Part shown: positions 16,242-25,855 of the stretch, one piece after another
Layout of the letters: each line of letters begins with the position of its first letter
How positions within the stretch are numbered: position 1 is the first letter of the stretch
Origin: JBLIRR01 sp049472395
Lineage (GTDB): Bacteria; SZUA-182; DTGQ01; JBLIRR01
Direction: 5' to 3'
DNA: 64,000 nucleotides
Assembly: GCA_049472395.1 (NCBI GenBank)
Contig: JBLIRR010000016.1
Location: 57,192-121,191 of the forward strand
Notes under the pieces: generated by a model
Databases searched by the model: none
Told to the model about the DNA's origin: nothing
The model's input: the letters and a program-made list of their open reading frames with translations, nothing else
Position numbers and translations under genes: made by a program

Positions 16242-17897
16242 ATGAAAAAGTATGCAATGACCTTATTAGTTAGCTTGACTTTATTTCTTGCTATCTTATT
16301 GGTATGTTCACCTGTCACTCATGCCCAAAACTGGATTGAGATGCCTCCATACAATACATTGTGGCCTTTATGGTCACCTGCTTTGTCTCCTCTCAACGAT
16401 GTTACCGGACTTCCAACGCCAATTGTAAGCTCACTCGCACCTGACACTGAACTGCCGGTGATGCCTGGATTAACCTGGGATCCCGCTTTACCTTATCCTT
16501 GGCTATTATATAATACGGTTACAGGATTAGCCTATTTTGATCCTCTTGCAGGCATTAATCTATGGCCAGCTCCTTCTCTGTTAGATGATGCGGGATTGGC
16601 AGCTCCCATTCCACTTCCAGTTGGTTATGCAGACCTTCCGCCAACAGATGCTGCATGGCTCTCTACTAATGTCCATATTGCGAATAATAGTTATTTGCTT
16701 GCTTATTCTTCCTTTCTGCCAACATTAGCCGGGCCTGCGTGGCTAGCAACCCCCCCTCCTTTGACGAGTTTACTTACGCCTCTTGATATTCTTGGTCCGA
16801 CTCTTGGTGCAGCAAGTGCTCTTGCACCTGTGCCCCCGCCACTGCCTGCTCCTGTTCCGACAGTACCAGTGCCGGCACTCCCGGCACCAACAATAGTGGC
16901 ACCGACGCTCGCAACGCCAACCGCTGCAATATCACAAGTAGTTGCGGAACAAGCTGGGACGTGGATTGGAAACTGGTATTTAGGCTTCTTATATGGTGAT
17001 ATGACAATGGTTCTTATTGAGAGTACTCTATCCGGATCTTTACAGGGAACCGTCACTCTGTCAGGAAACCTTGCCTTGCTTAATCCTGTTGTACAGGTTT
17101 ATGGCACTTCAACCGCGGGATCTATAAATGTAAGTGGGCTTGATACAACTGGAAATTTTGTACTTCAGATTAATGGTATATTAACCAGCCCAACTGATAT
17201 GATAGGCACCTGGTCAGTACTCAATTTAAGTGGAATTGTAGTAAAGAATGGCACTGGTAATTTCGAGGTAAGTTTGGCAAATACCACACTCGTAGCTCCT
17301 GCTCCTATTGTAACACCTGCCATACCAGTTCCTACAGTTGTTGCTCCTACAGCCATAGCCCCAACTATTCTCGCTGCACCAGTAGTGTCTCCTACTGCGC
17401 CGGTGCCAACATTACCCGCACCAACACTACCTGTACCTACAATTCCAGCACCGATTGCTCCCATACCAACACTACTCGCACCTACTATACCCGTGCCAAC
17501 AGTCGTTGCTCCAACAGCTGCCATATCTCAATTGGTGCCACTATTTCTTGTTGAACAAGCCGGGAGTTGGAATGGCATTTGGACTAATGGGCTTTATTCC
17601 GGTCCTATGACATTAAATCTGGTTGAAGATCCTATATTTGGAACGTTAGTAGGCTATGTTCAATTATTAGGAAACCCTTATTTAGGGAGCTTGGTTGATG
17701 TGACAGGTGAAGTAGTAAATAATCAAATTTATCTTACCGGTTCTGGTATTGGCCTCGGTACAATGACATTTACAATTGATATTACAGGAACTTTGCTTGA
17801 TCCCACAACCATGACAGGACAGTATACTCTCATTAATGCTACATCTATTGTGGAAACGGGAAGTTTTGATCTTAGCTTGTTACCGCCAATTATCTAA
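16242..17897 (+). CDS. QNW-family secreted protein, paralog 1 (two GTW modules)
   Basis: 551 residues from the ATG at 16242; upstream in-frame codons exist, but MKKYAMTLLVS starts a normal signal peptide cleaved at THA/QNW. Residues 29 to about 200 are the family's N-terminal domain: PPYNTLWPLWSPALSP, TGLPTPIVSSL, GLTWDP, PYPWLLYN, YFDPLAGINLWPAPSLLDD, GYADLPPTDA and LLTPLDILGPTLG. A short Pro-rich linker leads to GTW module 1 of the GTWIGNWYLGFLYGDM subtype (about 238-352). A Pro-Thr-Val linker (about 353-430) leads to module 2 of the GSWNGIWTNGLYSGPM subtype, ending LLPPII. Module 2 is very similar to the single module of the gene upstream. No anchor or sorting signal is visible. Function unknown. 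Confidence 0.85.
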   Translation: MKKYAMTLLVSLTLFLAILLVCSPVTHAQNWIEMPPYNTLWPLWSPALSPLNDVTGLPTPIVSSLAPDTELPVMPGLTWDPALPYPWLLYNTVTGLAYFDPLAGINLWPAPSLLDDAGLAAPIPLPVGYADLPPTDAAWLSTNVHIANNSYLLAYSSFLPTLAGPAWLATPPPLTSLLTPLDILGPTLGAASALAPVPPPLPAPVPTVPVPALPAPTIVAPTLATPTAAISQVVAEQAGTWIGNWYLGFLYGDMTMVLIESTLSGSLQGTVTLSGNLALLNPVVQVYGTSTAGSINVSGLDTTGNFVLQINGILTSPTDMIGTWSVLNLSGIVVKNGTGNFEVSLANTTLVAPAPIVTPAIPVPTVVAPTAIAPTILAAPVVSPTAPVPTLPAPTLPVPTIPAPIAPIPTLLAPTIPVPTVVAPTAAISQLVPLFLVEQAGSWNGIWTNGLYSGPMTLNLVEDPIFGTLVGYVQLLGNPYLGSLVDVTGEVVNNQIYLTGSGIGLGTMTFTIDITGTLLDPTTMTGQYTLINATSIVETGSFDLSLLPPII

Positions 17898-18441
17898 GGA
17901 GAAATATATATTAAATAGTAGGTAATTAAATAGGTTAAAGAGAAATAAAATAGGTATATATTAGTGTAAAAAGGAGATGAAATATAAATTACTATACTTT
18001 AAATCAATCGCTCGGTTAAAGTAGGTAGGTTACAGCAAGTAGGTTACAGTAAGTAGGTTAAAGAGAGTAGGTTAAAGAGAGTAGGTTAAAGAGAGTAGGT
18101 TAAAGTAAGTAGGTTAAAGTAAGTAGGTTAAAGTAAGTAGGTCAAATAAGTAGGTTAAAGAGAGTTAAAAAATATTTAGATTTTTCAATTAAAAAAATCG
18201 TAAGGTTCAGAGAGTATAGGTTACAGAGAGTAAGATTAAAGAAGTAGGTTACAGAGAGATTAAAATATCGAAAACAATGTTTATGTATTTTATAAAAGGA
18301 GATAGCAAGATAAAAAGGATAAACATAGATTATAATTATATTACTATTTTATGAAATAAAAATCTAATTACATAAAACCCAGATTATATTATAAAATTAT
18401 TTATTAATAATTAATATATGAAAGGGAAGAAAAGGATAATT
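17898..18441. other. 544-bp AT/purine-rich intergenic leader
   Basis: No gene seen. It contains the 14-bp tandem repeat at 18025-18163, further diverged copies to about 18260, and AAAAGGAGA boxes near 17968 and 18292. No clear terminator for the upstream gene is visible. Confidence 0.6.
18025..18163 (+). repeat. Ten tandem 14-bp units, consensus GTAGGTTAAAGAGA
   Basis: Units begin at 18025, 18039, 18053, 18067, 18081, 18095, 18109, 18123, 18137 and 18150. They differ mainly in the last four bases (AGAGA, AGTAA or AGCAA), and one unit is 13 bp. Diverged copies continue to about 18260. The repeat lies within the long leader of the gene at 18442. Confidence 0.9.
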
Positions 18442-20121
18442 ATGAAAAAATATAACAAAATTTCTTATTTAATTTTAATATTTATTTTTAATATTATTAT
18501 AATTTATCCGTCTGTTTCTCAGGCACAGAATTGGATCGATCTACCACCATATAATACTTTATGGCCTTTATGGTCACCGGCTCTGTCCCCTGTTGATAGT
18601 GTTACAGGACTTCCAACACCGTTAGTAAGCTCGCTTGCCGTTGATACTGAACTACCCCTGATGCCCGGACTCACCTGGGATCCATCTATGCCTTATCCGT
18701 GGCTCCTTTATAATACATTGGCAGGTATGGCATATTTTGATCCTCTAGCTGGTATTAATCTATGGCCGGCTCCATCCCTGCTTGATGATGCAGGCATAGC
18801 TTCCCCTATTCCGCTTCCGGCAGGTTATGCAGATCTTCCACCAACTGATGCCTCATGGTTAGCTACTAATGTTAATATTGCCAACAACAGTTATCTGCTT
18901 GCCTATCAGTCATTTACGCCAACATTGGCAGGACCTCCATGGTTGGCAACTCCCCCCGCGTTAACCAGTTTACTTACACCTTTGGATATTCTTGGTCCAA
19001 TACTTGGAGTGCCAAGCGCTTTAGCGCCTATAGCCCCACCAGTACCAGCTCCTGCCCTTCCTTTGCCCCTACCAACAGTACCAGCCCCAACTGTATTAGC
19101 CCCAACCGCTGCCATTTCCCAGGTTGTCGCAAATCAGGCTGGAACATGGATCGGTACGTGGTATCTTGGTTTCTTATATGGTGATATGAGCATGGTACTA
19201 GTCGAGGATCCTATCACCGGATATCTTGAAGGAACTGTCATTCTGACTGGAAACCTTGCTTTACCTGCGCCTGTTGACGTTTTTGGTACTGCCACAGCAG
19301 GTTCTATCGATGTAAGTGGAATTGATGCATCAGGAACACTTGCTATGAATATTGATGGAATCTTGATTAGTCCGACAGAAATGACGGGAACCTGGACAGT
19401 GCTAAGTGTAAGTACCGGTGCTGTGGTAAAAAATGGGGCTGGCACTTTTGAGGCAACACTTGTGAACGCCTTTACTGTTGCTGCTCCTCCACCTCTAACT
19501 GCAGTAGTGCCTGCGCCAACTGCCGTCGCCCCCCCTCCGACTACTGTAATAGTGCCGCCACCTACAATTATTGCTCCACCTGTCGTAACCCCGACAATTG
19601 CGGCTCCACCCGTTGTGCCTTTAACAGTGCCCGCACCAACTCTGCCAATTCCCACTACCCCTGTCACAGCTTTACCTTCGCCAATAGTACCGGTGCCGAC
19701 AGCGCCCGTACCAACTGTAATTGTTCCGACAGCGGCTATATCACAAATAGTTCCTCTTGTCCCTTTGTTTATTGCGGAACAGGCCGGGACCTGGAGCGGC
19801 ACGTGGACGACAGGCCTTGTATCTGGTCCCATGAATATGAACTTAGTTACAGATCTTTTTGGAGGTGTAAGCGGGTATTGCCAATTATTAGGAAATCCAA
19901 TTTTAGGAACATTGGTTGATAATCTTTTGGGAACAGTACTAAATAATCAGATTTATGTATCCGGTTCAGGCCTTGGAGCAGGATCAACAACAATTAAGAT
20001 TGATATTATAGGAACTATGACATCAGCTACTACGATGACAGGAACATATACCTTAATTGATTCCAGCTCTATTAAGGAAGTCGGGAGCTTTGCGCTTGAT
20101 CTGTTGCCACCAATAATCTAA
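18442..20121 (+). CDS. QNW-family secreted protein, paralog 2 (two GTW modules)
   Basis: 559 residues from the ATG at 18442, which has AAAGGA 6 nt upstream; an ATG at 18418 has no ribosome site. The signal peptide is unusually Ile-rich (LILIFIFNIIIIYPSV), cleaved at SQA/QNW. The N-terminal domain matches paralog 1 along its length (PPYNTLWPLWSPALSPV; YFDPLAGINLWPAPSLLDD; LLTPLDILGP). Module 1 is of the GTWIGTWYLGFLYGDM subtype and ends with KNGAGTFEATL. A Pro/Thr/Val linker rich in APPP follows. Module 2 is GTWSGTWTTGLVSGPM with the YCQLLGNPILGTLVDNLLG variant, shared with the last module of the gene at 22671. A hairpin follows 90 bp after the stop. Function unknown. Confidence 0.85.
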   Translation: MKKYNKISYLILIFIFNIIIIYPSVSQAQNWIDLPPYNTLWPLWSPALSPVDSVTGLPTPLVSSLAVDTELPLMPGLTWDPSMPYPWLLYNTLAGMAYFDPLAGINLWPAPSLLDDAGIASPIPLPAGYADLPPTDASWLATNVNIANNSYLLAYQSFTPTLAGPPWLATPPALTSLLTPLDILGPILGVPSALAPIAPPVPAPALPLPLPTVPAPTVLAPTAAISQVVANQAGTWIGTWYLGFLYGDMSMVLVEDPITGYLEGTVILTGNLALPAPVDVFGTATAGSIDVSGIDASGTLAMNIDGILISPTEMTGTWTVLSVSTGAVVKNGAGTFEATLVNAFTVAAPPPLTAVVPAPTAVAPPPTTVIVPPPTIIAPPVVTPTIAAPPVVPLTVPAPTLPIPTTPVTALPSPIVPVPTAPVPTVIVPTAAISQIVPLVPLFIAEQAGTWSGTWTTGLVSGPMNMNLVTDLFGGVSGYCQLLGNPILGTLVDNLLGTVLNNQIYVSGSGLGAGSTTIKIDIIGTMTSATTMTGTYTLIDSSSIKEVGSFALDLLPPII

Positions 20122-20212
20122 GTTAAGATAATAAATTAGTATTAATAAATTGAAAAAATTAAATAGAAAAGATTAGAAGGCAGTATGAGATTAAAGTAAG
20201 ACATCAGTAATA

Positions 20213-20258
20213 CAAATGAGGCAGTATTATTCTTTCTCAAATTATACTGCCTCATTTG
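20213..20258 (+). terminator. Hairpin terminator after paralog 2
   Basis: Perfect 15-bp stem CAAATGAGGCAGTAT/ATACTGCCTCATTTG with a 16-nt loop; only a weak T-run follows. Confidence 0.7.
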
Positions 20259-20966
20259 ATCAAATATAATTTTTTCCATTTTTACATAGAATTGGATATG
20301 TGACATATGAGCAGTCAGAGTATAAATCTTATTACTCTATCATAAATTATATATTTATATTTAAAATATTGAATATATAAGTCTTTAAATATTTTTTTTC
20401 AGACATTCCATCCTATATTTTATACCCGCAAATCCTTATCTTTCATTCAGATCCTATCAAATCGTATGGTATGGTTTTTGCTCAAAGTAATAAAACAGCT
20501 AAAAGTGGAATATCTATATATATTCTATTTTAAGAAAAAGCATAGAAATTTATTGAGTTAGGGTGAGGATTAAGAAAGAAGTAAGAAGGATAGAGAAAGA
20601 TTAAGGATAAGGTGAGTAAATATAGACAAAAATACAATTCAATATATTATCTAATTAATCAAATATATCAATAAATTTATAGCCCAGAAATATATTTTAT
20701 CAAAAATATATTTTATTAGTTTTCCTTTAAAAAAGGAAATTATATATCTTAGGATATAAATCGTTTTAAAGTTATAATTCCCCAGCCAAGAATAATCAGG
20801 AAAAGCCACATGCAATAATGTGTGGCAGATGCAAAATGGAAGATATAAATCAGAAAGGAGGACTAAAATTAAATTTAATCCATTGTTTAATTTAGGTTAA
20901 GGAGATCGGTTAAGGTGAGTAAGAGTGAAGATTTAAAAATCATTATAATGGAAGGAAAGTTAGGTT
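20259..20966. other. 708-bp AT-rich intergenic leader
   Basis: No gene seen on either strand. The first 500 bp are very AT-rich; the last 160 bp hold the hairpin and GAAAGGAGG box listed next. Confidence 0.55.
20805..20861 (+). promoter_or_regulatory. Leader hairpin plus distal GAAAGGAGG box
   Basis: Stem GCCACA/TGTGGC (20805-20826), then GAAAGGAGG at 20853-20861, 105 nt before the ATG at 20967. No start codon follows the box at usable distance. Confidence 0.5.
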
Positions 20967-22529
20967 ATGGAAAAAAAAATTACAATAAAGTTGTTTGTAA
21001 ATTTAGTGCTTTTGGCATCTTTTTTATTAATATTATCACCTGTTATCCACGCTCAAAACTGGGTCGAACTTCCACCATACAACACCTTATGGCCATTATG
21101 GTCTCCTGCTCTCTCTCCTGTCGATGATGTTACCGGATTGCCAACTCCACTGGTAAGCTCTCTCGCAGCTAGTACTCAATTACCAGTAACTCCGGGATTA
21201 ACATGGGATCCATCAATGCCTTATCCCTGGTTGTTATATAATACATTCTCAGGGCTCGCATATTTTGATCCTCTCGCTGGTATTAATCTATGGCCGGCCC
21301 CATCTCTGCTGGATAATGCCGGATTGCCTGCTCCGATTGGTCTGCCTGCAGATTATGCAAATCTTCCCCCAACTGACGCAACATGGTTAGTGGATAACGT
21401 GTTTACGGCTAATCTTTATTACAGGCTTTATTTTCCATCAGTTCCTTTTACTCCGCCAACGGGTCCAACAGCAGGCGCGGTAAACACTGTACTGGCCTCT
21501 TTGCTCACACCCTTGGATATTTTAGGCCCGACACTAGGCGTGCCATCTGTTTTGGCACCTGTAGTGCCACCGCCACCTACGATTGCTCCCACACCAATAC
21601 TTCCTCCTCCGACTCTGCCTATACCCACAGTGCCTGTGCCAACTCTAGTTGCTCCAACCGCTGCTGTTTCACAAATTGTTGCAAACCAAGTCGGCACATG
21701 GCAAGGTCTTTGGAGCACAGGCCTTGTACGAGGGCAAATGACATTGAACCTGGTTGAAGATCCAATATTTAATACATTAGCCGGTTATGTCCAACTGCTG
21801 GGAAATCCGACTTTAGGGTCTTTGGTGGAGGTCACTGGAGAAGCACTTAATAATCAAGTTTATGTAAGTGGCTCAGGGATTGGTCTTGGTGGAATGACCT
21901 TTACCATAGATGTTGTTGGAACTCTGACTGCTCCTGATGCTATGAGCGGGACATACACTTTAATAAACGGCACCTCTCTTGTTGAGACCGGAAGCTTTCA
22001 ACTTGCTTTGGTTACTCCGGTTATACCTGTGCCCGCTCCTGTTGCGGTTGCCCCTGCTCCGACTGTTCCTGTCCCAATAGCTCCTGCTCCAACAGTAATA
22101 GCACCTCCTCCGACTCTACCTATACCCACAGTGCCTGTGCCAACTCTAGTTGCTCCAACCGCTGCTATATCACAAATTGTTGCAAACCAAGTCGGCACAT
22201 GGCAGGGTATTTGGAGCACAGGCCTCGTATCAGGACAAATGACTCTGAACTTGGTACAAGATATTATATTTAATACACTGGTCGGATATGTCCAATTGTT
22301 AGGAAATCCAACCTTAGGATCTTTAGTGGATGTGACGGGAGAAGCTGTTAATAATCAGGTTTATGTAAGTGGTTCCGGTATTGGTCTCGGTACAATGACT
22401 TTCGTAATCGATGTAGTTGGAACCTTGACCGCTCCTGATGCTATGAGCGGGACGTATACCTTAACAAACAGCGGCTCTCTTGTAGAGACCGGTAGTTTTG
22501 AGCTTTCTTTAATTGCTCCGGTAATCTAA
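20967..22529 (+). CDS. QNW-family secreted protein, paralog 3 (two near-identical GTW modules)
   Basis: 520 residues; signal peptide 1-29 cleaved at IHA/QNW. The N-terminal domain is the family type, with a variant ending (TANLYYRLYFPSVPF) shared with the gene at 28382. Two GTW modules (GTWQGLWSTGLVRGQM and GTWQGIWSTGLVSGQM) are separated by a Pro linker. Together with their linkers they are nearly identical at DNA level with a period of about 504 bp, evidence of internal duplication. Modules end with SLVETGSF and a variable (V/I)TPVI or IAPVI. The start is supported by GGAAAG upstream; the last 16 leader bases are almost the same as before the 28382 gene (GGAAAGTTAGGTT). Function unknown. 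Confidence 0.85.
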   Translation: MEKKITIKLFVNLVLLASFLLILSPVIHAQNWVELPPYNTLWPLWSPALSPVDDVTGLPTPLVSSLAASTQLPVTPGLTWDPSMPYPWLLYNTFSGLAYFDPLAGINLWPAPSLLDNAGLPAPIGLPADYANLPPTDATWLVDNVFTANLYYRLYFPSVPFTPPTGPTAGAVNTVLASLLTPLDILGPTLGVPSVLAPVVPPPPTIAPTPILPPPTLPIPTVPVPTLVAPTAAVSQIVANQVGTWQGLWSTGLVRGQMTLNLVEDPIFNTLAGYVQLLGNPTLGSLVEVTGEALNNQVYVSGSGIGLGGMTFTIDVVGTLTAPDAMSGTYTLINGTSLVETGSFQLALVTPVIPVPAPVAVAPAPTVPVPIAPAPTVIAPPPTLPIPTVPVPTLVAPTAAISQIVANQVGTWQGIWSTGLVSGQMTLNLVQDIIFNTLVGYVQLLGNPTLGSLVDVTGEAVNNQVYVSGSGIGLGTMTFVIDVVGTLTAPDAMSGTYTLTNSGSLVETGSFELSLIAPVI

Positions 22530-22577
22530 ATTTATATAGTAATATAAGGATTATATTTAGTTTATTATTTTAAAGCA

Positions 22578-22614
22578 GGGGCAGTAGTATAAGAAAATAA
22601 CATACTACTGCCCC
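22578..22614 (+). terminator. Hairpin terminator after paralog 3
   Basis: Perfect 13-bp stem GGGGCAGTAGTAT/ATACTACTGCCCC with an 11-nt loop, followed by TT only. Confidence 0.7.
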
Positions 22615-22670
22615 TTAACAAACAGGACATATATTAAGAATTAACCCCATAATTTAAGGAAAAATAACTT

Positions 22671-25600
22671 ATGGTAACAAAAAACAAGTTAAAATTAACA
22701 TTATTAATCAGTCTCACTCTTTTAATAGGTATTTTAGTATGTGCGCCTATTGCTCGGTCGCAGAATTGGGTTGAGCTTCCGCCATACAATACCCTATGGC
22801 CCTTATGGTCACCCACTCTCTCTCCTGTTGATGCTGCCACGGGTTTACCAACACCAATAGTAAGCGCGCTAACGCCTGATACTAATCTTTCGGTAATGCC
22901 TGGATTGACCTGGGATCCATCAATGCCGTATCCATGGCTATTATATAATACATTGACAGGTATGGCTTATTTTGATCCCCTCGCAGGTATTAATCTATGG
23001 CCGGCACCTTCCTTGCTGGATGATGCAGGATCAGCAGCTCCTATTCCTCTTCCTACTGGTTATGCAGATCTGCCTCCGACTGACGCAGCATGGTTGGCAA
23101 CTAATCTGTATCTTGCTAATAATAGCTATTTACTTTCGTATCAATCATTTCTTCCACCGTGGATTGGGCCTTCATGGTTAGCTGCTCCACCTCCTTACTC
23201 AAGTTTATTAACACCGTTAGATATTCTTGGCCCTACTCTTGGTGTTCCAAGCGCTCTTGCACCTTTGCCTCCGCCAATACCTGCCCCGACAATTGTTGCT
23301 CCGACTGCCGCTATATCGCAAGTAGTTACTGAACAGGCAGGGACTTGGGAAGGTTTTTGGACAACCGGTGTTGAATCAGGCCCCATGACCTTGAATATTG
23401 TACAAGATCCAATTATTAAAACTGCAGTTTACGGATATGTTCAACTGATAGGGAATTTAAATCTCCCAGGTCTAGTGGAAATAGTCGGTGAAGTACTCAA
23501 TAACCAAATAATTGCATCTGGTACTGGCGTTGGAGCTACCAGTAGTAAGCCAATTACCATTGAGCTTACCGCGATACTCCTCTCCCCAACCGAAATGGAA
23601 GGTAATTATACCTTGCTTACATCTGCAGGACCATCTATTATTGAATCCGGAGCTTTTCAAGCAACACTCTTAACCCCGGTTATTCCTCCTGCGCCTGTTG
23701 TCCCTGCAGTGCCCGCGCCTGTTCCCACTGTTATTACTCCGACTATACCCCTTCCAACGGCACCCGTTCCCACTGTAATTGCGCCAACTGCCGCCATATC
23801 ACAGTTAGCATTTATTCCTGCCCCTCTTGCTTATGTAGAACAGACAGGCACATGGCAAGGTGTCTGGTCCTCAGGTTTAGCATCTGGGCCTATGACTTTA
23901 AACATTATAGAGGATCCTGTCCTTACCAATACAATTTACGGCACTGTTCAATTGATAGGTAATGTTAATCTCGGGGTAGTTGTGGAGATAGTCGGTACCG
24001 TACTCAATAATCAGATAATTGCCTCCGGTAAAGGGCTTGGTATCGGTGGGACGTCAGTTATCATTGATTTAGTCGGCACCTTAACCTCTCCATCTGATAT
24101 GCAAGGCAATTATACCTTGATTAAGTCCGGCTCCTCGATTATTGAAACCGGATCATTCCAATTAACACTTAATGCTCCCGTTATTGCTCCTGCACCAGTT
24201 ATTCCGGTTGTTCCTGCACCCATTCCCACGGCAGTTGCTCCTGCGCCAACTGTACCGGTCGCTACTTTAATTCCTCCGACGGCTGCCATATCACAGCTGC
24301 TTCCCCTTGCTCCGTTAGCACCTGTATTTGTTGCTGAGCAATTTGGTACATGGCAAGGTACCTGGAGTTCCGTTGATACGAAGACAGTAGTGTATGCAAC
24401 CGGCCCTGTCACCCTGAATCTTATTGAAGACCCTGTATTACCAAGCGCAGTAACCGGATATGTCCAATTTGTCGGCAATCCTATTCTCGGAGTTATTGTA
24501 GATGTGGTAGGTGAAATACTCAACAACCAGATAATTCTCTCTGGATCTGGTCTTGGAATCGGGAGCCAAACTATCCAGATAGATATAGCGGCTACACTTA
24601 TCTCTCCCACTGAAATGACCGGAACCTATACTCAGATTAACAGCTCGTCCATCATTGGGACAGGAGGTTTCGCCGCGACTTTATTGACGCCGGTTGTTCC
24701 TATTGCTGCGCCAGCGCCTGCTGCCCCGGTGGCGACTGCACCCATTCCAACGGCAGTTGCTCCTGCGCCAACTGTGCCCATCACTACTTTAATTCCTCCG
24801 ACGGCTGCCATATCACAGCTGCTTCCCCTTGCCCCATTAGCACCTGTATTTGTTGCTGAGCAATTTGGTACATGGCAAGGTACCTGGAGTTCTGTTGATA
24901 CGAAGACAGTAGTGTATGCAACTGGCCCTGTCACCCTGAATCTTATTGAAGACCCAGTATTACCAACCGCTGTAGCCGGATATGTCCAATTTGTCGGCAA
25001 TCCTATTCTCGGAGTTATTGTAGATGTGGTAGGTGAAGTACTCAACAACCAGGTAATTCTCTCTGGATCTGGTCTCGGAATCGGGAGCCAAACTATCCAG
25101 ATTGATATAGTGGCAACACTTATCTCTCCCACTGAAATGACCGGAACCTATACTCAGATTAACAGCTCGTCCATCATTGGGACAGGAGGTTTCGCCGCGA
25201 CTTTATTGACACCGGTTGTTCCTATTGCAGCGCCCGCGCCTGTTGTTCCGGTAGTAACAGCGCCGGTAGTAACTGCTCCGGTTCCGACTGTTGTGGCTCC
25301 TCCCCCAACTGTTCCTGTAACAACTGTTGTCCCTCCAACTGCGGCTGTATCACAATTATTGCCTCCTATTCCTTTTGCACCTATAGCTCCTCTCGCTTTT
25401 GTTGAACAAGCTGGCACGTGGCAAGGTGTGTGGACTACAGGACTGGTATCAGGTCCTATGACTCTTAATCTCGTTGAAGATCCCATATTGGGAACTTTGG
25501 CAGGATACTGTCAATTGTTGGGGAACCCCCTTCTCGGCACTCTTGTGGACAATCTCCTCGGGAATGTTCTTAATAATCAAGTTTATTTAGAAGGTTCGGG

Positions 25601-25751
25601 GCTTGGCGCCGGTAGTACCACATTCCAGATCGACATTGTTGGGACCCTGACTTCTGCCACAACTATGACCGGAACCTATACATTGATTGAGAGTAGTAGC
25701 ATCAGACAGACAGGGAGCTTTGAAGTTACCCTCATAACTCCTGTAATATAA
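22671..25751 (+). CDS. QNW-family secreted protein, paralog 4 (five GTW modules)
   Basis: 1026 residues, the largest family member. Signal peptide cleaved at ARS/QNW, then the family N-terminal domain to about residue 205. Five modules follow: GTWEGFWTTGVESGPM; GTWQGVWSSGLASGPM; two nearly identical GTWQGTWSSVDTKTVVYATG modules, which carry an insert before the GPVTLNL strand; and a final GTWQGVWTTGLVSGPM module with the YCQLLGNPLLGTLVDNLLG variant. Each is preceded by a Pro-Thr-Val linker ending in PTAA(I/V)SQ. Modules 3 and 4 arose by tandem DNA duplication (see repeat). AAGGAAAA lies before the ATG. The leader is only 56 bp past the upstream hairpin and lacks a GAAAGGAGG box. Function unknown; a multivalent surface or matrix protein is an inference. 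Confidence 0.87.
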   Translation: MVTKNKLKLTLLISLTLLIGILVCAPIARSQNWVELPPYNTLWPLWSPTLSPVDAATGLPTPIVSALTPDTNLSVMPGLTWDPSMPYPWLLYNTLTGMAYFDPLAGINLWPAPSLLDDAGSAAPIPLPTGYADLPPTDAAWLATNLYLANNSYLLSYQSFLPPWIGPSWLAAPPPYSSLLTPLDILGPTLGVPSALAPLPPPIPAPTIVAPTAAISQVVTEQAGTWEGFWTTGVESGPMTLNIVQDPIIKTAVYGYVQLIGNLNLPGLVEIVGEVLNNQIIASGTGVGATSSKPITIELTAILLSPTEMEGNYTLLTSAGPSIIESGAFQATLLTPVIPPAPVVPAVPAPVPTVITPTIPLPTAPVPTVIAPTAAISQLAFIPAPLAYVEQTGTWQGVWSSGLASGPMTLNIIEDPVLTNTIYGTVQLIGNVNLGVVVEIVGTVLNNQIIASGKGLGIGGTSVIIDLVGTLTSPSDMQGNYTLIKSGSSIIETGSFQLTLNAPVIAPAPVIPVVPAPIPTAVAPAPTVPVATLIPPTAAISQLLPLAPLAPVFVAEQFGTWQGTWSSVDTKTVVYATGPVTLNLIEDPVLPSAVTGYVQFVGNPILGVIVDVVGEILNNQIILSGSGLGIGSQTIQIDIAATLISPTEMTGTYTQINSSSIIGTGGFAATLLTPVVPIAAPAPAAPVATAPIPTAVAPAPTVPITTLIPPTAAISQLLPLAPLAPVFVAEQFGTWQGTWSSVDTKTVVYATGPVTLNLIEDPVLPTAVAGYVQFVGNPILGVIVDVVGEVLNNQVILSGSGLGIGSQTIQIDIVATLISPTEMTGTYTQINSSSIIGTGGFAATLLTPVVPIAAPAPVVPVVTAPVVTAPVPTVVAPPPTVPVTTVVPPTAAVSQLLPPIPFAPIAPLAFVEQAGTWQGVWTTGLVSGPMTLNLVEDPILGTLAGYCQLLGNPLLGTLVDNLLGNVLNNQVYLEGSGLGAGSTTFQIDIVGTLTSATTMTGTYTLIESSSIRQTGSFEVTLITPVI
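24216..25259 (+). repeat. 522-bp in-frame tandem duplication
   Basis: Sequence at 24216-24737 is repeated at 24738-25259 with a fixed 522-bp offset (174 codons) and few differences; edges are approximate. Example pair: GCAGTTGCTCCTGCGCCAAC at about 24232 and 24754. It encodes modules 3 and 4 with their linkers. Confidence 0.88.
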
Positions 25752-25788
25752 ATTATTACAGCTCCCTTTGCTCTGACGAGTTTTTATG

Positions 25789-25822
25789 GAAGAAGCCTTG
25801 CATTTTGATACAAGGCTTCTTC
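25789..25822 (+). terminator. Hairpin terminator after paralog 4
   Basis: Perfect 12-bp stem GAAGAAGCCTTG/CAAGGCTTCTTC with a 10-nt loop. Confidence 0.7.
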
Positions 25823-25855
25823 TAGAGATTTAATGAATGAAAGGAAGAGTAAATT

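Noticed and set aside
18025..18163. Possible CRISPR array
   Set aside because: The units are 14 bp, contiguous and without spacers, and no cas gene is nearby.
20780..20861. Possible c-di-GMP (GEMM) riboswitch in the leader of paralog 3
   Set aside because: A GATGCAAA-like word follows a hairpin, but the tetraloop/receptor arrangement and the other conserved positions are missing.
24110..25132. Two equal minus-strand open frames of 166 codons inside paralog 4
   Set aside because: They are antisense shadows of modules 3 and 4 and only repeat because the plus-strand coding sequence is duplicated.
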